Source of the DNA: Peptostreptococcaceae bacterium
Lineage (GTDB): Bacteria > Bacillota > Clostridia > Peptostreptococcales > Peptostreptococcaceae
Reading direction: 5' to 3'
Assembly: GCA_029983575.1 (NCBI GenBank)
Contig: JASBZE010000012.1
Span: 1-26,720 of the forward strand
DNA: 26,720 nt
Part shown: positions 15,157 through 23,549 of the stretch, piece after piece
Layout of the letters: every line of letters begins with the position of its first letter
Position numbering within the stretch: the first letter of the stretch is position 1
The notes under the pieces: model-generated
What the model saw: the letters and a program-made list of their open reading frames with translations, nothing else
What the model was told of the DNA's origin: nothing
Databases searched by the model: none
Translations under genes and position numbers: made by a program

Positions 15157-15741
15157 ATGTCATTAGTACCATATGTGATTGAGCAGACTCCAAATGGGGA
15201 AAGATCATATGACATATATTCTAGGCTTTTAAAAGACAGAATTATATTTTTGGGAACTGAGGTAAATGACGCAACAGCTAGTGTTATAGTAGCTCAACTG
15301 CTTTTTTTAGAAGCTGATGATCCTGATAAAGATATATACTTATACATAAACTCGCCAGGAGGTAGTATAACGGCTGGAATGGCAATATACGATACTATGC
15401 AGTATATAAAACCAGACGTGAGTACTATTTGTGTAGGAATGGCGGCTTCTATGGCGGCAGTTTTATTGGCAGCTGGAACAAAAGGCAAAAGACTAGCCCT
15501 TCCTAACAGTGAAATAATGATTCACCAACCTTTAGGCGGAATGAAGGGGCAAGCTACTGAGATAGAAATTCATGCTAAGAGAATTCTACAGATGAAAGAT
15601 AAATTAAATCACATTCTAGCAGATGCAACTGGTCAACCTCTAAAGAAAATAGCTAAAGACACTGATAGAGACTATTTTATGTCAGCCGAGGAAGCTAAGG
15701 CGTACGGTCTTGTCGACAGTGTAATAGAGAATAGAGTTTAA
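15157..15741 (+). CDS. clpP: ATP-dependent Clp protease proteolytic subunit
   Basis: ClpP forms the 14-subunit peptidase barrel that degrades proteins fed to it by ClpX, ClpA or ClpC. It has 194 residues, the normal length. The serine protease triad is intact: Ser98 in GMAASMA, His123 in MIHQPLGG and Asp172 in DTDRDYFMS. The YINSPGGSITAG oxyanion-loop region is at 63-74. No long propeptide is seen. AAGGAG stands 7-8 nt before the ATG. It lies between tig and clpX, 17 bp from the latter, so ClpX and ClpP are probably made from one message. No CtsR- or HrcA-type operator was recognised upstream. Confidence 0.98.
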   Translation: MSLVPYVIEQTPNGERSYDIYSRLLKDRIIFLGTEVNDATASVIVAQLLFLEADDPDKDIYLYINSPGGSITAGMAIYDTMQYIKPDVSTICVGMAASMAAVLLAAGTKGKRLALPNSEIMIHQPLGGMKGQATEIEIHAKRILQMKDKLNHILADATGQPLKKIAKDTDRDYFMSAEEAKAYGLVDSVIENRV

Positions 15742-15758
15742 CGGAAGAGAGGTGTAGA

Positions 15759-17087
15759 ATGGCTTCATACGACGAAAAAGATAAATTAAAATGCTCGTTT
15801 TGCGGTAAGTCAAGAAATCAGGTAAAGAGAATAATCGCCGGTCCGGACGTATATATATGTGACGAGTGCGTTCATCTTTGTAATGAGATAATAGAAGATG
15901 AACTTGATGGTGTATATGAAGAGTTTGACGGGGAGCTTCCTACTCCAAAAGAGATAATGGAAAATCTTGATGAATATGTAATTGGTCAAGAAAAGGCAAA
16001 AAAATCTCTTGCCGTTGCGGTATACAACCACTATAAAAGGATTTTTAAAGGAACTAAAAAAGATGAAGTAGAGATACAAAAATCAAATGTATTGCTTTTA
16101 GGACCAACTGGTTCTGGTAAGACACTGCTTGCTCAAACCTTGGCTAGAACTATCAACGTTCCTTTTGCAATTGCCGATGCAACGAGTTTGACAGAAGCGG
16201 GATATGTTGGAGAAGACGTTGAAAATATATTACTGAGACTGATACAGGCAGCAGATTACGATATAGATAGAGCGCAAACCGGGATAATTTACATCGATGA
16301 GATTGATAAGATCGCAAGAAAATCTGAAAATCCATCAATCACAAGAGATGTAAGCGGTGAGGGAGTTCAACAAGCTTTACTTAAGATTTTAGAAGGTACA
16401 GTTGCTAATGTACCTCCAACTGGTGGAAGAAAACATCCACATCAAGAATATATTAAGATAGATACTTCTAATATATTGTTTATTCTAGGGGGTGCTTTTG
16501 CCGGAATAGACAAGATAGTTAAGAAGAGATCAGGAGAAAAGGCCCTTGGTTTTGGAGCTAAGATAGAAAGTGTAAAGGATAAAAACCCAAGTGAGTTTTA
16601 CGCTGAGGTATTACCTGAAGACTTATTGAAATTTGGTATAATTCCTGAGTTTATAGGAAGGATACCGGTCATAGCTTCCCTTGATCTACTTGACGAAAAA
16701 GCCTTGGTGACTATACTTCAAGAGCCTAAAAACGCATTGGTTAAACAGTATAAGAAGTTACTGGAAATGGATGATGTTGAGCTTGAGTTTGAAGACGAAG
16801 CTCTAGTAGAAGTCGCTAAAAAAGCGATAAAGAGAAATACTGGAGCCAGAGGTTTAAGAAGTATTCTTGAAGAGTCTATGATGGATATAATGTTTGATAC
16901 TCCATCAGACAAAAACATCAAAAAAATCATCGTAACTAAAGAGATGATAAAAAATCCTGGAACTAAGCCTAAAATAGAATATGCTAAGGATGAAGTTGAA
17001 GTTGATGAGCTTCAAAAAGAGGATTCTAAAGAAAAGAAAAAAGGCAATTTAAAGACCGTGGATGAAGTAGAAAAAGAGGCAAAATAA
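15759..17087 (+). CDS. clpX: ATP-dependent Clp protease ATPase subunit ClpX
   Basis: The AAA+ unfoldase that recognises tagged substrates and threads them into ClpP. It has 442 residues. The N-terminal zinc-binding domain has Cys12, Cys15, Cys34 and Cys37. The AAA+ core has Walker A GPTGSGKT (115-122), pore loop GYVG (149-152) and Walker B IIYIDEID (176-183). The ClpP-docking loop reads LGF (263-265) where many bacteria have IGF, a conservative change. The last 35 or so residues are a highly charged tail, a little longer than usual. AGAGAGGTG precedes the ATG. lon, a common next gene, is absent; a structured RNA element lies directly downstream. Confidence 0.98.
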   Translation: MASYDEKDKLKCSFCGKSRNQVKRIIAGPDVYICDECVHLCNEIIEDELDGVYEEFDGELPTPKEIMENLDEYVIGQEKAKKSLAVAVYNHYKRIFKGTKKDEVEIQKSNVLLLGPTGSGKTLLAQTLARTINVPFAIADATSLTEAGYVGEDVENILLRLIQAADYDIDRAQTGIIYIDEIDKIARKSENPSITRDVSGEGVQQALLKILEGTVANVPPTGGRKHPHQEYIKIDTSNILFILGGAFAGIDKIVKKRSGEKALGFGAKIESVKDKNPSEFYAEVLPEDLLKFGIIPEFIGRIPVIASLDLLDEKALVTILQEPKNALVKQYKKLLEMDDVELEFEDEALVEVAKKAIKRNTGARGLRSILEESMMDIMFDTPSDKNIKKIIVTKEMIKNPGTKPKIEYAKDEVEVDELQKEDSKEKKKGNLKTVDEVEKEAK

Positions 17088-17104
17088 TCGCCAAATAAAA
17101 TTTG

Positions 17105-17208
17105 AGCATCGATGTGATGAGCAAGGGAAAGTAATGACTAGTAAACTTGAAGTGATTTTAAGTCAAAAGATAGCTTACCACCTTTGCTCGTAGCGTTGAT
17201 GCTTTTTT
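17105..17208 (+). ncRNA. Structured RNA / terminator after clpX, leader of PIG-L gene
   Basis: A long fold of about 100 nt ending in TTTTTT (17203-17208). AGCATCGATG (17105-17114) pairs with CGTTGATGCT (17194-17203). GAGCAAGGG (17119-17127) pairs with CCTTTGCTC (17181-17189). The segments between, UGAU and GUAG, can also pair apart from one G-A mismatch, so the helix runs about 23 bp. Inside are GUAA/UUAC (17131-17134/17175-17178) and a 7-bp hairpin ACUUGAA/UUUAAGU (17145-17151/17157-17163). It begins 17 bp after the clpX stop and ends 8 nt before the RBS of the PIG-L gene. It could be an elaborate clpX terminator, a 3'-UTR-derived small RNA or a riboswitch-like leader. I recognise no known class. 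Confidence 0.55.
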
Positions 17209-17225
17209 AATGCTTGGGGGTAATT

Positions 17226-18158
17226 ATGAAAAAATTAATAAAAAAAATTATGTTGCCTTTTATAAAGAGGGCAAATGAGGATTTTTTGGTTAAGTATTAC
17301 AAGGACAATAAACTCGATGATAAAAAATACGAAATCCTAAACGATATAGGCGGGAAAAATATATTGGTGTTGGCTCCCCATCAAGATGATGAATCCATTG
17401 GTCTAGGAGCTACTATATCTTTGCTTTCTAAGAAAAATAAAGTTCATATACTATATGCAACTGATGGTAGACTCAAAATAAACAATGGATTTCCGGATAA
17501 TATAGATGAGATAAGAAAAGAAGAAGCTTTGATAATATCTAAAAAATTAGGAGTTAGTATTGAAATTTTAAATTTTGTAAATACTGACTTAAGGGGAAAT
17601 TACGATAAACTTAAGGAGGATATAGAAAATAGAATTTTTGATGACGGATTTATATTCGACTGCATTTTCTCTACATCTATTAGTGAATGCACTGAGGATC
17701 ACAGGGTTTTGACAGAGGTCTTATTGGATATAGTTACAGATAAAAGCGATTTTTACGATATACCTTCAATTTACCTATACGATATCAATACGAGCATACC
17801 TCCTCGCTCTATAAATGCTATTACAGTCCTTAACAAAGATGATATTGACTTATTAAAGGATATCTATTCGGTATTTAAAAGTCAAATTTACATGGAATTT
17901 GATCACATAAGTATGATTGATAGAGCAAAGGGAAATTTAATCATCTCTGATAACAAAAAAGGAGATATATGTGGAGCAGAGGTATTTCACAAGGTAAAAA
18001 ATCCTGCTTCACTAAAAGAAAGATTAGGAGACTCCTCTAGGTTTAATTCAATGAGAGCCAGTATATCTAAGGTAGGTTGCATGAGGTTTCTAAAAATATT
18101 TAAAGAAAACGAGAAAAATTTTTACGATGATATAAATAAATTATATGAAGAGAAGTAG
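17226..18158 (+). CDS. PIG-L family deacetylase
   Basis: A 310-residue zinc-dependent deacetylase of the PIG-L/LmbE family, whose members remove acetyl from N-acetylglucosamine-type sugars. The metal motif APHQDDE (50-56) supplies His52 and Asp55, and EDHRV near residue 160 supplies the third ligand, His159. The catalytic Asp (Asp54 or its neighbour) is in the first motif. The first 20 residues are basic with a short hydrophobic patch and could touch the membrane, but no clear signal peptide is present. The C-terminal 100 residues are not recognised. GGGGG stands 5 nt before ATG 17226; TTG at 17214 falls in the RBS and is rejected. There are no sugar genes nearby, so the substrate is unknown. 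A PHP gene follows after 23 bp. Confidence 0.85.
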   Translation: MKKLIKKIMLPFIKRANEDFLVKYYKDNKLDDKKYEILNDIGGKNILVLAPHQDDESIGLGATISLLSKKNKVHILYATDGRLKINNGFPDNIDEIRKEEALIISKKLGVSIEILNFVNTDLRGNYDKLKEDIENRIFDDGFIFDCIFSTSISECTEDHRVLTEVLLDIVTDKSDFYDIPSIYLYDINTSIPPRSINAITVLNKDDIDLLKDIYSVFKSQIYMEFDHISMIDRAKGNLIISDNKKGDICGAEVFHKVKNPASLKERLGDSSRFNSMRASISKVGCMRFLKIFKENEKNFYDDINKLYEEK

Positions 18159-18181
18159 TACATTTTTTAGGAGGTGGCAAA

Positions 18182-18967
18182 ATGAGGGCAGATTTACACA
18201 TACATACGAGGTATTCAGATGGTTCTGACACTGTGAATGAAGTGATCGATAAAGCGAGGGCTTTAAGACTTGATATGATCGCCCTCACAGATCACGACAC
18301 CTTTGAACACACAAAAAACATTCCACACACAGAAGATATTAAAATAGTCCATGGGATTGAGATTTCAGCAGAGGATCCTACAAATCGTCTAAAGGCTCAT
18401 ATTTTAGGATACAATGTCAAGGACAAAGAAACCGTGGAGGAGTTTTGTAAAGAAACTCTAATGAGAAGACATAAGAATTCTTTGGAGTTAATAGATGTAT
18501 TAAAAACTTACGATTATAGTTTTGATATGGAAAAGATTGACAGGGCTCAAGGCAAATACCTATACAAGATTCACATAATAAACTACCTCATTGATACGGG
18601 TCAGGTATCTGATAGCGCAAATAATGTCTACAGAGCTTTATTTGGAGAGGGAAAAATTTGTCAGGGGGATATAAGATATGTACCGGCAGTCGAGGCGGTG
18701 AGGATTATAAAGGACTGTGGAGGAATACCGGTACTTGCACACAGCGGTCAACAGCAAAATTTCTATATGGTCGATGATTTAGTTAAAAGTGGTCTGGAGG
18801 GAATGGAACTTTATCATCCATCCAATTCGACAAAGGACATGGAAAAGATAATTGAGCTTTCAAAAAAATTCGGACTCATTTTAACGGGGGGAAGTGATTA
18901 CCACGGCAAAAACGGTAGAAAAAATCAAATTCTAGGTAAGTATCTCTCTCCTTACACTAATTTCTAA
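18182..18967 (+). CDS. PHP-domain phosphoesterase (YciV/RNase AM-like)
   Basis: A 261-residue metal-dependent phosphoesterase of the PHP superfamily. The metal-site residues are clear: DLHIHTRYSDGS (4-15, His6 and His8), LTDHDT (35-40), HGIEIS (57-62, Glu60), LAHSG (185-189, His187) and GSDYHG (237-242, Asp239 and His241). The layout and length fit the YciV/TrpH group, which includes RNase AM, a 5'-3' exonuclease on short RNAs, and 3',5'-nucleotide bisphosphatases. Which activity applies here cannot be told. AGGAGGTGG precedes the ATG. It appears cotranscribed with the PIG-L gene. The next gene has its own promoter. Confidence 0.88.
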   Translation: MRADLHIHTRYSDGSDTVNEVIDKARALRLDMIALTDHDTFEHTKNIPHTEDIKIVHGIEISAEDPTNRLKAHILGYNVKDKETVEEFCKETLMRRHKNSLELIDVLKTYDYSFDMEKIDRAQGKYLYKIHIINYLIDTGQVSDSANNVYRALFGEGKICQGDIRYVPAVEAVRIIKDCGGIPVLAHSGQQQNFYMVDDLVKSGLEGMELYHPSNSTKDMEKIIELSKKFGLILTGGSDYHGKNGRKNQILGKYLSPYTNF

Positions 18968-18974
18968 AATTTTA

Positions 18975-18983
18975 TGATATAAT
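18975..18983 (+). promoter_or_regulatory. Extended -10 promoter of lspA cluster
   Basis: TGATATAAT, a perfect extended -10, lies 25 bp before the lspA start and just after the PHP stop codon. No -35 of quality was found. It could drive the nine-gene cluster that follows. Confidence 0.65.
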
Positions 18984-19008
18984 TTAATTAAAACGATAGG
19001 AGATAATT

Positions 19009-19449
19009 ATGTACGAAATATTAATTTTGATTTTAATATTCGTCGATCAGTCATCAAAGTTCTACATTACTCACAATTTTTCTCTTGGAGCTAGTGAGCC
19101 TGTTATCGACGGTTTTTTCAATTTAACCCGTGTTCACAATTATGGTGCGGCTTTCGGCTTGTTCCAAGGCAGACAGTATATTTTTGCAGTGATTGCTTTT
19201 GTGACTGTTGTTATCGGAATTATTTACATACACAGGGTAAGGAGCAAGGTCGCAAAAATTGCTGTATCACTTTTAGTATCAGGTGCCATCGGTAATTTAG
19301 TAGATAGGATAAGACTAGGATTTGTCGTGGATTTTTTAGATTTCCATGGTATATGGAAGTATATATTCAACCTCGCTGATGTTTTTGTAGTAGTTGGAGC
19401 TATACTTCTATGCATATACGTAGCAGTAGATGAAAAGAGAAAAGGGTGA
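19009..19449 (+). CDS. lspA: Lipoprotein signal peptidase (signal peptidase II)
   Basis: LspA is the membrane aspartyl protease that cleaves signal peptides from prolipoproteins after lipid attachment to cysteine. It has 146 residues, somewhat short. Four hydrophobic segments are visible (about 3-18, 56-75, 83-97 and 120-140). Motifs: NYGAAFG (44-50), GNLVDR (95-100) with catalytic Asp99, and FNLADV (120-125) with catalytic Asp124. TAGGAGAT precedes the ATG by 5 nt. The end overlaps the RBS of the next gene, rluD, whose start is 5 nt past the stop, so they are translationally coupled, the same order as in Bacillus. Confidence 0.96.
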   Translation: MYEILILILIFVDQSSKFYITHNFSLGASEPVIDGFFNLTRVHNYGAAFGLFQGRQYIFAVIAFVTVVIGIIYIHRVRSKVAKIAVSLLVSGAIGNLVDRIRLGFVVDFLDFHGIWKYIFNLADVFVVVGAILLCIYVAVDEKRKG

Positions 19450-19453
19450 TGTT

Positions 19454-20377
19454 GTGGAAGATATATTAAAGATTGAGCCAGAGCATTACGGCGAAAGGGT
19501 AGATCTCGTGCTCAGGGAAATTTATCCGGAGGTTTCGAGGTCTTATATTCAAAAGTTAATTAAAAATAAATGCATTGTATTTAATGACACAGGAAAGAAA
19601 CTCAAACAATCTCACATACTAGAAGAGGGAGATGTTCTCAAGGTTGTATTCCCTAAATCAGAGGAGATACAAATCCTACCTGAGGAAATACCACTTGAGG
19701 TAATTTACGAAGATGATCACATCGCTTTGATCAATAAACCTAAGGGAATGGTCGTACATCCTGCACCGGGAAATTATGAGCATACTTTAGTAAACGCCCT
19801 TTTATTTAAATACGGGGATAATTTAAGTGATAGAAATGGAATACTAAGACCTGGTATTGTGCACAGAATCGACAAAGACACTAGCGGAGTTATTGTAATA
19901 TGTAAGACAAATGAGGCTTATGATATATTGAGTGAGAAGTTCAAGGTACACGATATTTATAGGGAGTACCATTTTTTGAGCTTTGGATATATTAAAGATG
20001 ATAAATTTGACGTGGATGTATACATGGGTAGAAATCCAAATGATAGATTGAAAATGGCGGTACTGGAAGAAGGAGTAAGAAGTATAACTCATTTTGAGGT
20101 CATAGAGAGATTTTCAAACTACACATACGGAAAGGCGACACTAGAGACAGGCAAGACCCATCAAATAAGGGTGCATCTTAGTTATAAGGGGCATCCAATT
20201 GTAGGAGATCATATATACGGACATAGAAAAAATGAATTTGGTGTAAAGGGTCAGATGTTACACGCAAAAGTACTTGGTTTTGTTCATCCTATAACCGAAA
20301 AATACATGGAGTTTTCATCCGAACTGCCAAGTGATTTTAAAAAGGCTCTGAATAGGTTGAGACACAGACAAAGATAG
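19454..20377 (+). CDS. RluA/RluD-family pseudouridine synthase
   Basis: Converts uridines in large-subunit rRNA to pseudouridine (RluD class). The 307-residue chain has an N-terminal S4 RNA-binding domain (about 13-66) and a catalytic domain with HRIDKDTSG (137-145), where Asp140 is the nucleophile, plus the downstream KTHQIRVHLSYKGHPIVGD. A GTG start at 19454 is chosen over ATG 19430: AAGGGTGA stands just before the GTG, the earlier ATG has no site and overlaps lspA, and the GTG start leaves a normal N-terminus. It sits between lspA and pyrR, as ylyB does in Bacillus. The exact target uridine(s) are inferred by family only. Confidence 0.93.
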   Translation: MEDILKIEPEHYGERVDLVLREIYPEVSRSYIQKLIKNKCIVFNDTGKKLKQSHILEEGDVLKVVFPKSEEIQILPEEIPLEVIYEDDHIALINKPKGMVVHPAPGNYEHTLVNALLFKYGDNLSDRNGILRPGIVHRIDKDTSGVIVICKTNEAYDILSEKFKVHDIYREYHFLSFGYIKDDKFDVDVYMGRNPNDRLKMAVLEEGVRSITHFEVIERFSNYTYGKATLETGKTHQIRVHLSYKGHPIVGDHIYGHRKNEFGVKGQMLHAKVLGFVHPITEKYMEFSSELPSDFKKALNRLRHRQR

Positions 20378-20419
20378 GTCGCACGATATTTATTTACTGC
20401 GTTTATAGCGGAGGAAGTT

Positions 20420-20950
20420 ATGGAAATTAAGGCTAATATATTGGACGAAAAGGCTATTTCTAGAGCTATTACTAGGATAAGCCACGAGATAATAGAAAAA
20501 AACAAGGGTGTTGACGACGTGGTAATCCTTGGAATAAAGACTAGAGGAATGCCTATCGCTCAGAGAATAGCGGGAAAGATTGAAGATATTGAAGGTGTTA
20601 AGGTAGTCGTTGAGGAAGTTGACGTTAGCAATTACAGAGATGACGTCGACAGGCATAAAAGGCACGAGGAAATTCAAAAGGAAGCAAACTTACATGTAAA
20701 GGATAAGGTGGTCGTTTTGGTAGATGACGTTCTTTATACTGGTAGAACAGTAAGGAGTGCCCTAGATTATATCATAGATTATGGAAGACCTCGTTCGATA
20801 CAGCTGGCTGTTCTTATCGATAGAGGACACAGGGAATTACCGATAAGAGCTGACTATGTTGGAAAAAACGTGCCGACATCAAGAAATGAGCAGATAACTG
20901 TAAGATTAAAAGAAACTGATACGGAAGACTCAGTTAACATAGTCGTATAG
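20420..20950 (+). CDS. pyrR: PyrR, pyr mRNA-binding attenuator / uracil phosphoribosyltransferase
   Basis: A 176-residue protein that in Firmicutes binds pyr-operon leader RNA when UMP is high and promotes termination; many also act as uracil phosphoribosyltransferases. The PRPP-binding loop VLVDDVLYTGRT (99-110) is intact, and the N-terminal half has GIKTRGMPIA (38-47). GGAGG precedes the ATG. It follows rluD, as in Bacillus, but here no pyr genes come next and I found no PyrR-binding hairpin ahead of it. Regulation must act on targets elsewhere in the genome, or the protein serves mainly as a salvage enzyme. The next start is 8 nt after its stop, with the RBS of rqcH in the gap. Confidence 0.97.
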   Translation: MEIKANILDEKAISRAITRISHEIIEKNKGVDDVVILGIKTRGMPIAQRIAGKIEDIEGVKVVVEEVDVSNYRDDVDRHKRHEEIQKEANLHVKDKVVVLVDDVLYTGRTVRSALDYIIDYGRPRSIQLAVLIDRGHRELPIRADYVGKNVPTSRNEQITVRLKETDTEDSVNIVV

Positions 20951-20958
20951 GAGGAATT

Positions 20959-22731
20959 ATGGCTTTAGATGGTATTACACTTTTTGCTCTAAAAGAAGAG
21001 CTTAGAGAAAAGCTGTTAAATTCCAGAATAGATAAGGTATATCAACCAGAAGCTGATGAGATACTATTAAATATTAGGGGAGCGGATAGTAATTACAAAC
21101 TTTTGATATCCGCTAGCTCTTCACATCCTAGAATGTACATCACGGAGGATTACAATAAAAAAAATCCCAAGAAGGCGCCGCTTTTTTGTATGTTTTTGAG
21201 AAAGCACATACAAGGCGGTAGGATAGTTGATATTGAACAGATTGGATTTGACAGGATAATAAAAATTAAAATAGAAACCCTTGATGAACTTAGAAATAGG
21301 GTAATAAAAAACCTCTATGTGGAGATAATGGGACGTCACTCAAATATTATTTTAGTAAATGAGGATACGAATCTAATTTTAGATTCTATAAAGAGAATAT
21401 CACATAATATAAGTTCTGTTAGACAGGTTTTGCCGGGAATTGAATATGATCTAGCACCAAGTCACAATAAGGTAGACATATCGAAATCTCTTGACGAAAA
21501 TTTTGTTAAAATTTCGTTATCTGAATTTAAAGGACCAGTTTATAAGTATATTTACTCAACTTATGAAGGTTTTAGCCCACTGACTGCAAGAGAGGTTTGC
21601 TATAGAGGTGGTATAGATAAGGATTTAAACACAATTATAGATATGTGGGACGAAGATGTAAGTTCACTTATGAAAGGGCTTAGGTCTTTTTATGAAGATA
21701 TCAACGACAAGAACTTTTCCCCCTGCTTAATAGTCGATGAAAAAAAAGATAAGATAGTTGCTTTTAGCGCTTACGATATTAATCAGTATGAAGAATTTAC
21801 TAAGATCACAGAGGATAATGTATCAAGAGTGTTAGAGAAGTACTTTAATTCAAAAGACAACAAGGAGAGGATAAATCAAAGGACTGCAAATTTGAGAAAA
21901 TCCCTTACGTCAAAGCTTGAGAGGCAAAAAAATAAGATAGTTAAGATTGACTCGGAACTTCTTGATAGCGAACACGCGGATGAGTATAGGTTGAAAGGTG
22001 AGCTATTAACCACTTATATGCATATGATTAAGCCGGGCATGGATAAGGTTGAAGTAGAAAACTACTACAGTAAAGATATGGATAAAATGGAGATAGAAGT
22101 TAATCCCAACATATCGCCTTCTGAAAATGCACAGAGGTATTATAAAAAGTACAATAAGTTGAAGCACGCAAAAAATGCGCTAAATGAACAGAAAAAACTA
22201 GCATTGGAAGAAGTTGAGTACTTAGAGTCTATAATATTGGCACTAGATTATTGTGAAACCGATGAAGAGGTAAGGGATATAAGAAATGAGTTAATTCGTT
22301 TGGGTTATATAAAATCTAGACGTATGCCATCAAAAAAAGAGATGACAAAAAATACAATGGCTGATACATTCATCTCGTCAAGTGGAATAAAAATTTTAGT
22401 TGGTAAAAACAACAGGCAAAATGATTACCTAACTCTCAGGTTATCCGAGGCCGATGATATTTGGTTACACACAAAAAATATACCTGGTTCACATGTATTA
22501 ATAAAGTGTGCAGGGAAAAAATTAGATGCTAAAACCCTAGAAGAAGCAGCAGTTTTAGCGGGATATTTTTCAAAGGCGAAAAACCAAACTAAGGTAGAGG
22601 TAGATTACACTCAAAAGAAAAACGTAAAAAAACCTTCTGGAGCTAAACCGGGAATGGTTATATATGAAAAAAATAAAACAATAGTTATTGATGCAACTGA
22701 GGAAAATTATGTTAAAATAAAAGGTAGATAA
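20959..22731 (+). CDS. rqcH: Rqc2 homologue RqcH (NFACT protein; formerly FbpA/YloA)
   Basis: RqcH binds peptidyl-tRNA on obstructed 50S subunits and adds C-terminal alanine tails that mark the chain for degradation, including by ClpXP. The 590 residues show the NFACT-N domain with the conserved Asp98-Arg99 pair needed for tailing, a middle helix-hairpin and long charged coiled-coil (about 290-440), and the NFACT-R domain (about 470-575, with FISSSGIKILVGKNN and DDIWLHTKNIPGSHV). Older annotations call it a fibronectin-binding protein. AGGAGG precedes the ATG. ClpX and ClpP, encoded in the same window, are the expected downstream protease. No ribosome-splitting MutS2 or Hsp15-like RqcP gene is seen here. 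Confidence 0.96.
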   Translation: MALDGITLFALKEELREKLLNSRIDKVYQPEADEILLNIRGADSNYKLLISASSSHPRMYITEDYNKKNPKKAPLFCMFLRKHIQGGRIVDIEQIGFDRIIKIKIETLDELRNRVIKNLYVEIMGRHSNIILVNEDTNLILDSIKRISHNISSVRQVLPGIEYDLAPSHNKVDISKSLDENFVKISLSEFKGPVYKYIYSTYEGFSPLTAREVCYRGGIDKDLNTIIDMWDEDVSSLMKGLRSFYEDINDKNFSPCLIVDEKKDKIVAFSAYDINQYEEFTKITEDNVSRVLEKYFNSKDNKERINQRTANLRKSLTSKLERQKNKIVKIDSELLDSEHADEYRLKGELLTTYMHMIKPGMDKVEVENYYSKDMDKMEIEVNPNISPSENAQRYYKKYNKLKHAKNALNEQKKLALEEVEYLESIILALDYCETDEEVRDIRNELIRLGYIKSRRMPSKKEMTKNTMADTFISSSGIKILVGKNNRQNDYLTLRLSEADDIWLHTKNIPGSHVLIKCAGKKLDAKTLEEAAVLAGYFSKAKNQTKVEVDYTQKKNVKKPSGAKPGMVIYEKNKTIVIDATEENYVKIKGR

Positions 22732-22764
22732 TTTTGATACTATATACTAGAAAAGGTGGTACAC

Positions 22765-23526
22765 ATGTATAATTATAAAGACCTTACAAAAAAATACGAC
22801 GTGGATTTTGCAAAGGCAATACATAAGAGAAAGTCAAAGAGAACATTTAACGATTTACCTCTCAAAAGAGAGGATGAAGAAATCCTAAAAACAGAGATTC
22901 TTGAAATAAATAGAGAGACTGGACTGAAAATACAGCTAGTAGAGGATAAACCCGAAGCACTCAATCCAATAGAGGGATCTTACGGTCTGCTTACAGGAGT
23001 AAGACATGCTATTTTATTAATAGGTAAGGATGATGAAGATGATGCTGAAAGGTGTGGTTATTATGGAGAAATATTAACCTTACTCTGTGTGGATAGAGGT
23101 ATGGACACTTGCTGGGTTGGAGGAAGCATCAATAAAGATAAATTGGATTTAGATATCGACGATGGAGATGTTATTCACGCTTTAATAGCTGTTGGAAGTA
23201 GCGCTGAACATAGCTTTAAAGACAGTGTAATCGATAAGATAATGGGCTTTAAAGAAAAAAATAGAGAAAACATAGTTGAGGGAAATCTACACAATATGCC
23301 TTCTTGGTTTAAGGAGGGATTGGATGTAGCAAACATGGCACCTTCTTCTTTGAATCAAAAACCAGTTATTTATTCATACGTCGAGCTTGAAGCGCACGTT
23401 AAGCTGTCAAGTAAACAAAGGTATAGCTATTTAGACCTTGGAATTTCGAAACTACATTTTGAAATTGGGGCTGATTGTGGAAAATGGACTTTAGGAGATG
23501 AGGCGAGCTTTGAGTTTGAAAAATAG
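22765..23526 (+). CDS. Nitroreductase-family protein (TM1586-like)
   Basis: A 253-residue flavoprotein-type fold of the nitroreductase superfamily. It has the N-terminal motif HKRKSKRTF (18-26), where the family binds FMN phosphate through basic residues. The middle segment, EILTLLCVDRGMDTCWVGGS, is typical. Two half-domains are visible (1-150, 170-253), the second with MAPSSLNQKPV, a pattern that suggests the TM1586 branch, which holds two nitroreductase-like halves in one chain. The substrate is unknown. ATG 22765 is preferred over a GTG at 22756 that lies within the RBS AAAGGTGG. It stands between rqcH and yicC, where Bacillus has other genes, and may be a later insertion. Confidence 0.8.
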   Translation: MYNYKDLTKKYDVDFAKAIHKRKSKRTFNDLPLKREDEEILKTEILEINRETGLKIQLVEDKPEALNPIEGSYGLLTGVRHAILLIGKDDEDDAERCGYYGEILTLLCVDRGMDTCWVGGSINKDKLDLDIDDGDVIHALIAVGSSAEHSFKDSVIDKIMGFKEKNRENIVEGNLHNMPSWFKEGLDVANMAPSSLNQKPVIYSYVELEAHVKLSSKQRYSYLDLGISKLHFEIGADCGKWTLGDEASFEFEK

Positions 23527-23549
23527 TGAATGCCGTGGAGGTGGTGTAA

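Noticed and set aside
17111..17122. UGAUGA in the clpX-downstream RNA as a kink-turn / box C
   Set aside because: The opposite strand lacks the CUGA/GA partner needed for a kink-turn; the bases are better explained by helix pairing.
20378..20419. PyrR-binding leader loop before pyrR
   Set aside because: Only 42 bp separates rluD and pyrR and no suitable hairpin or terminator is visible.
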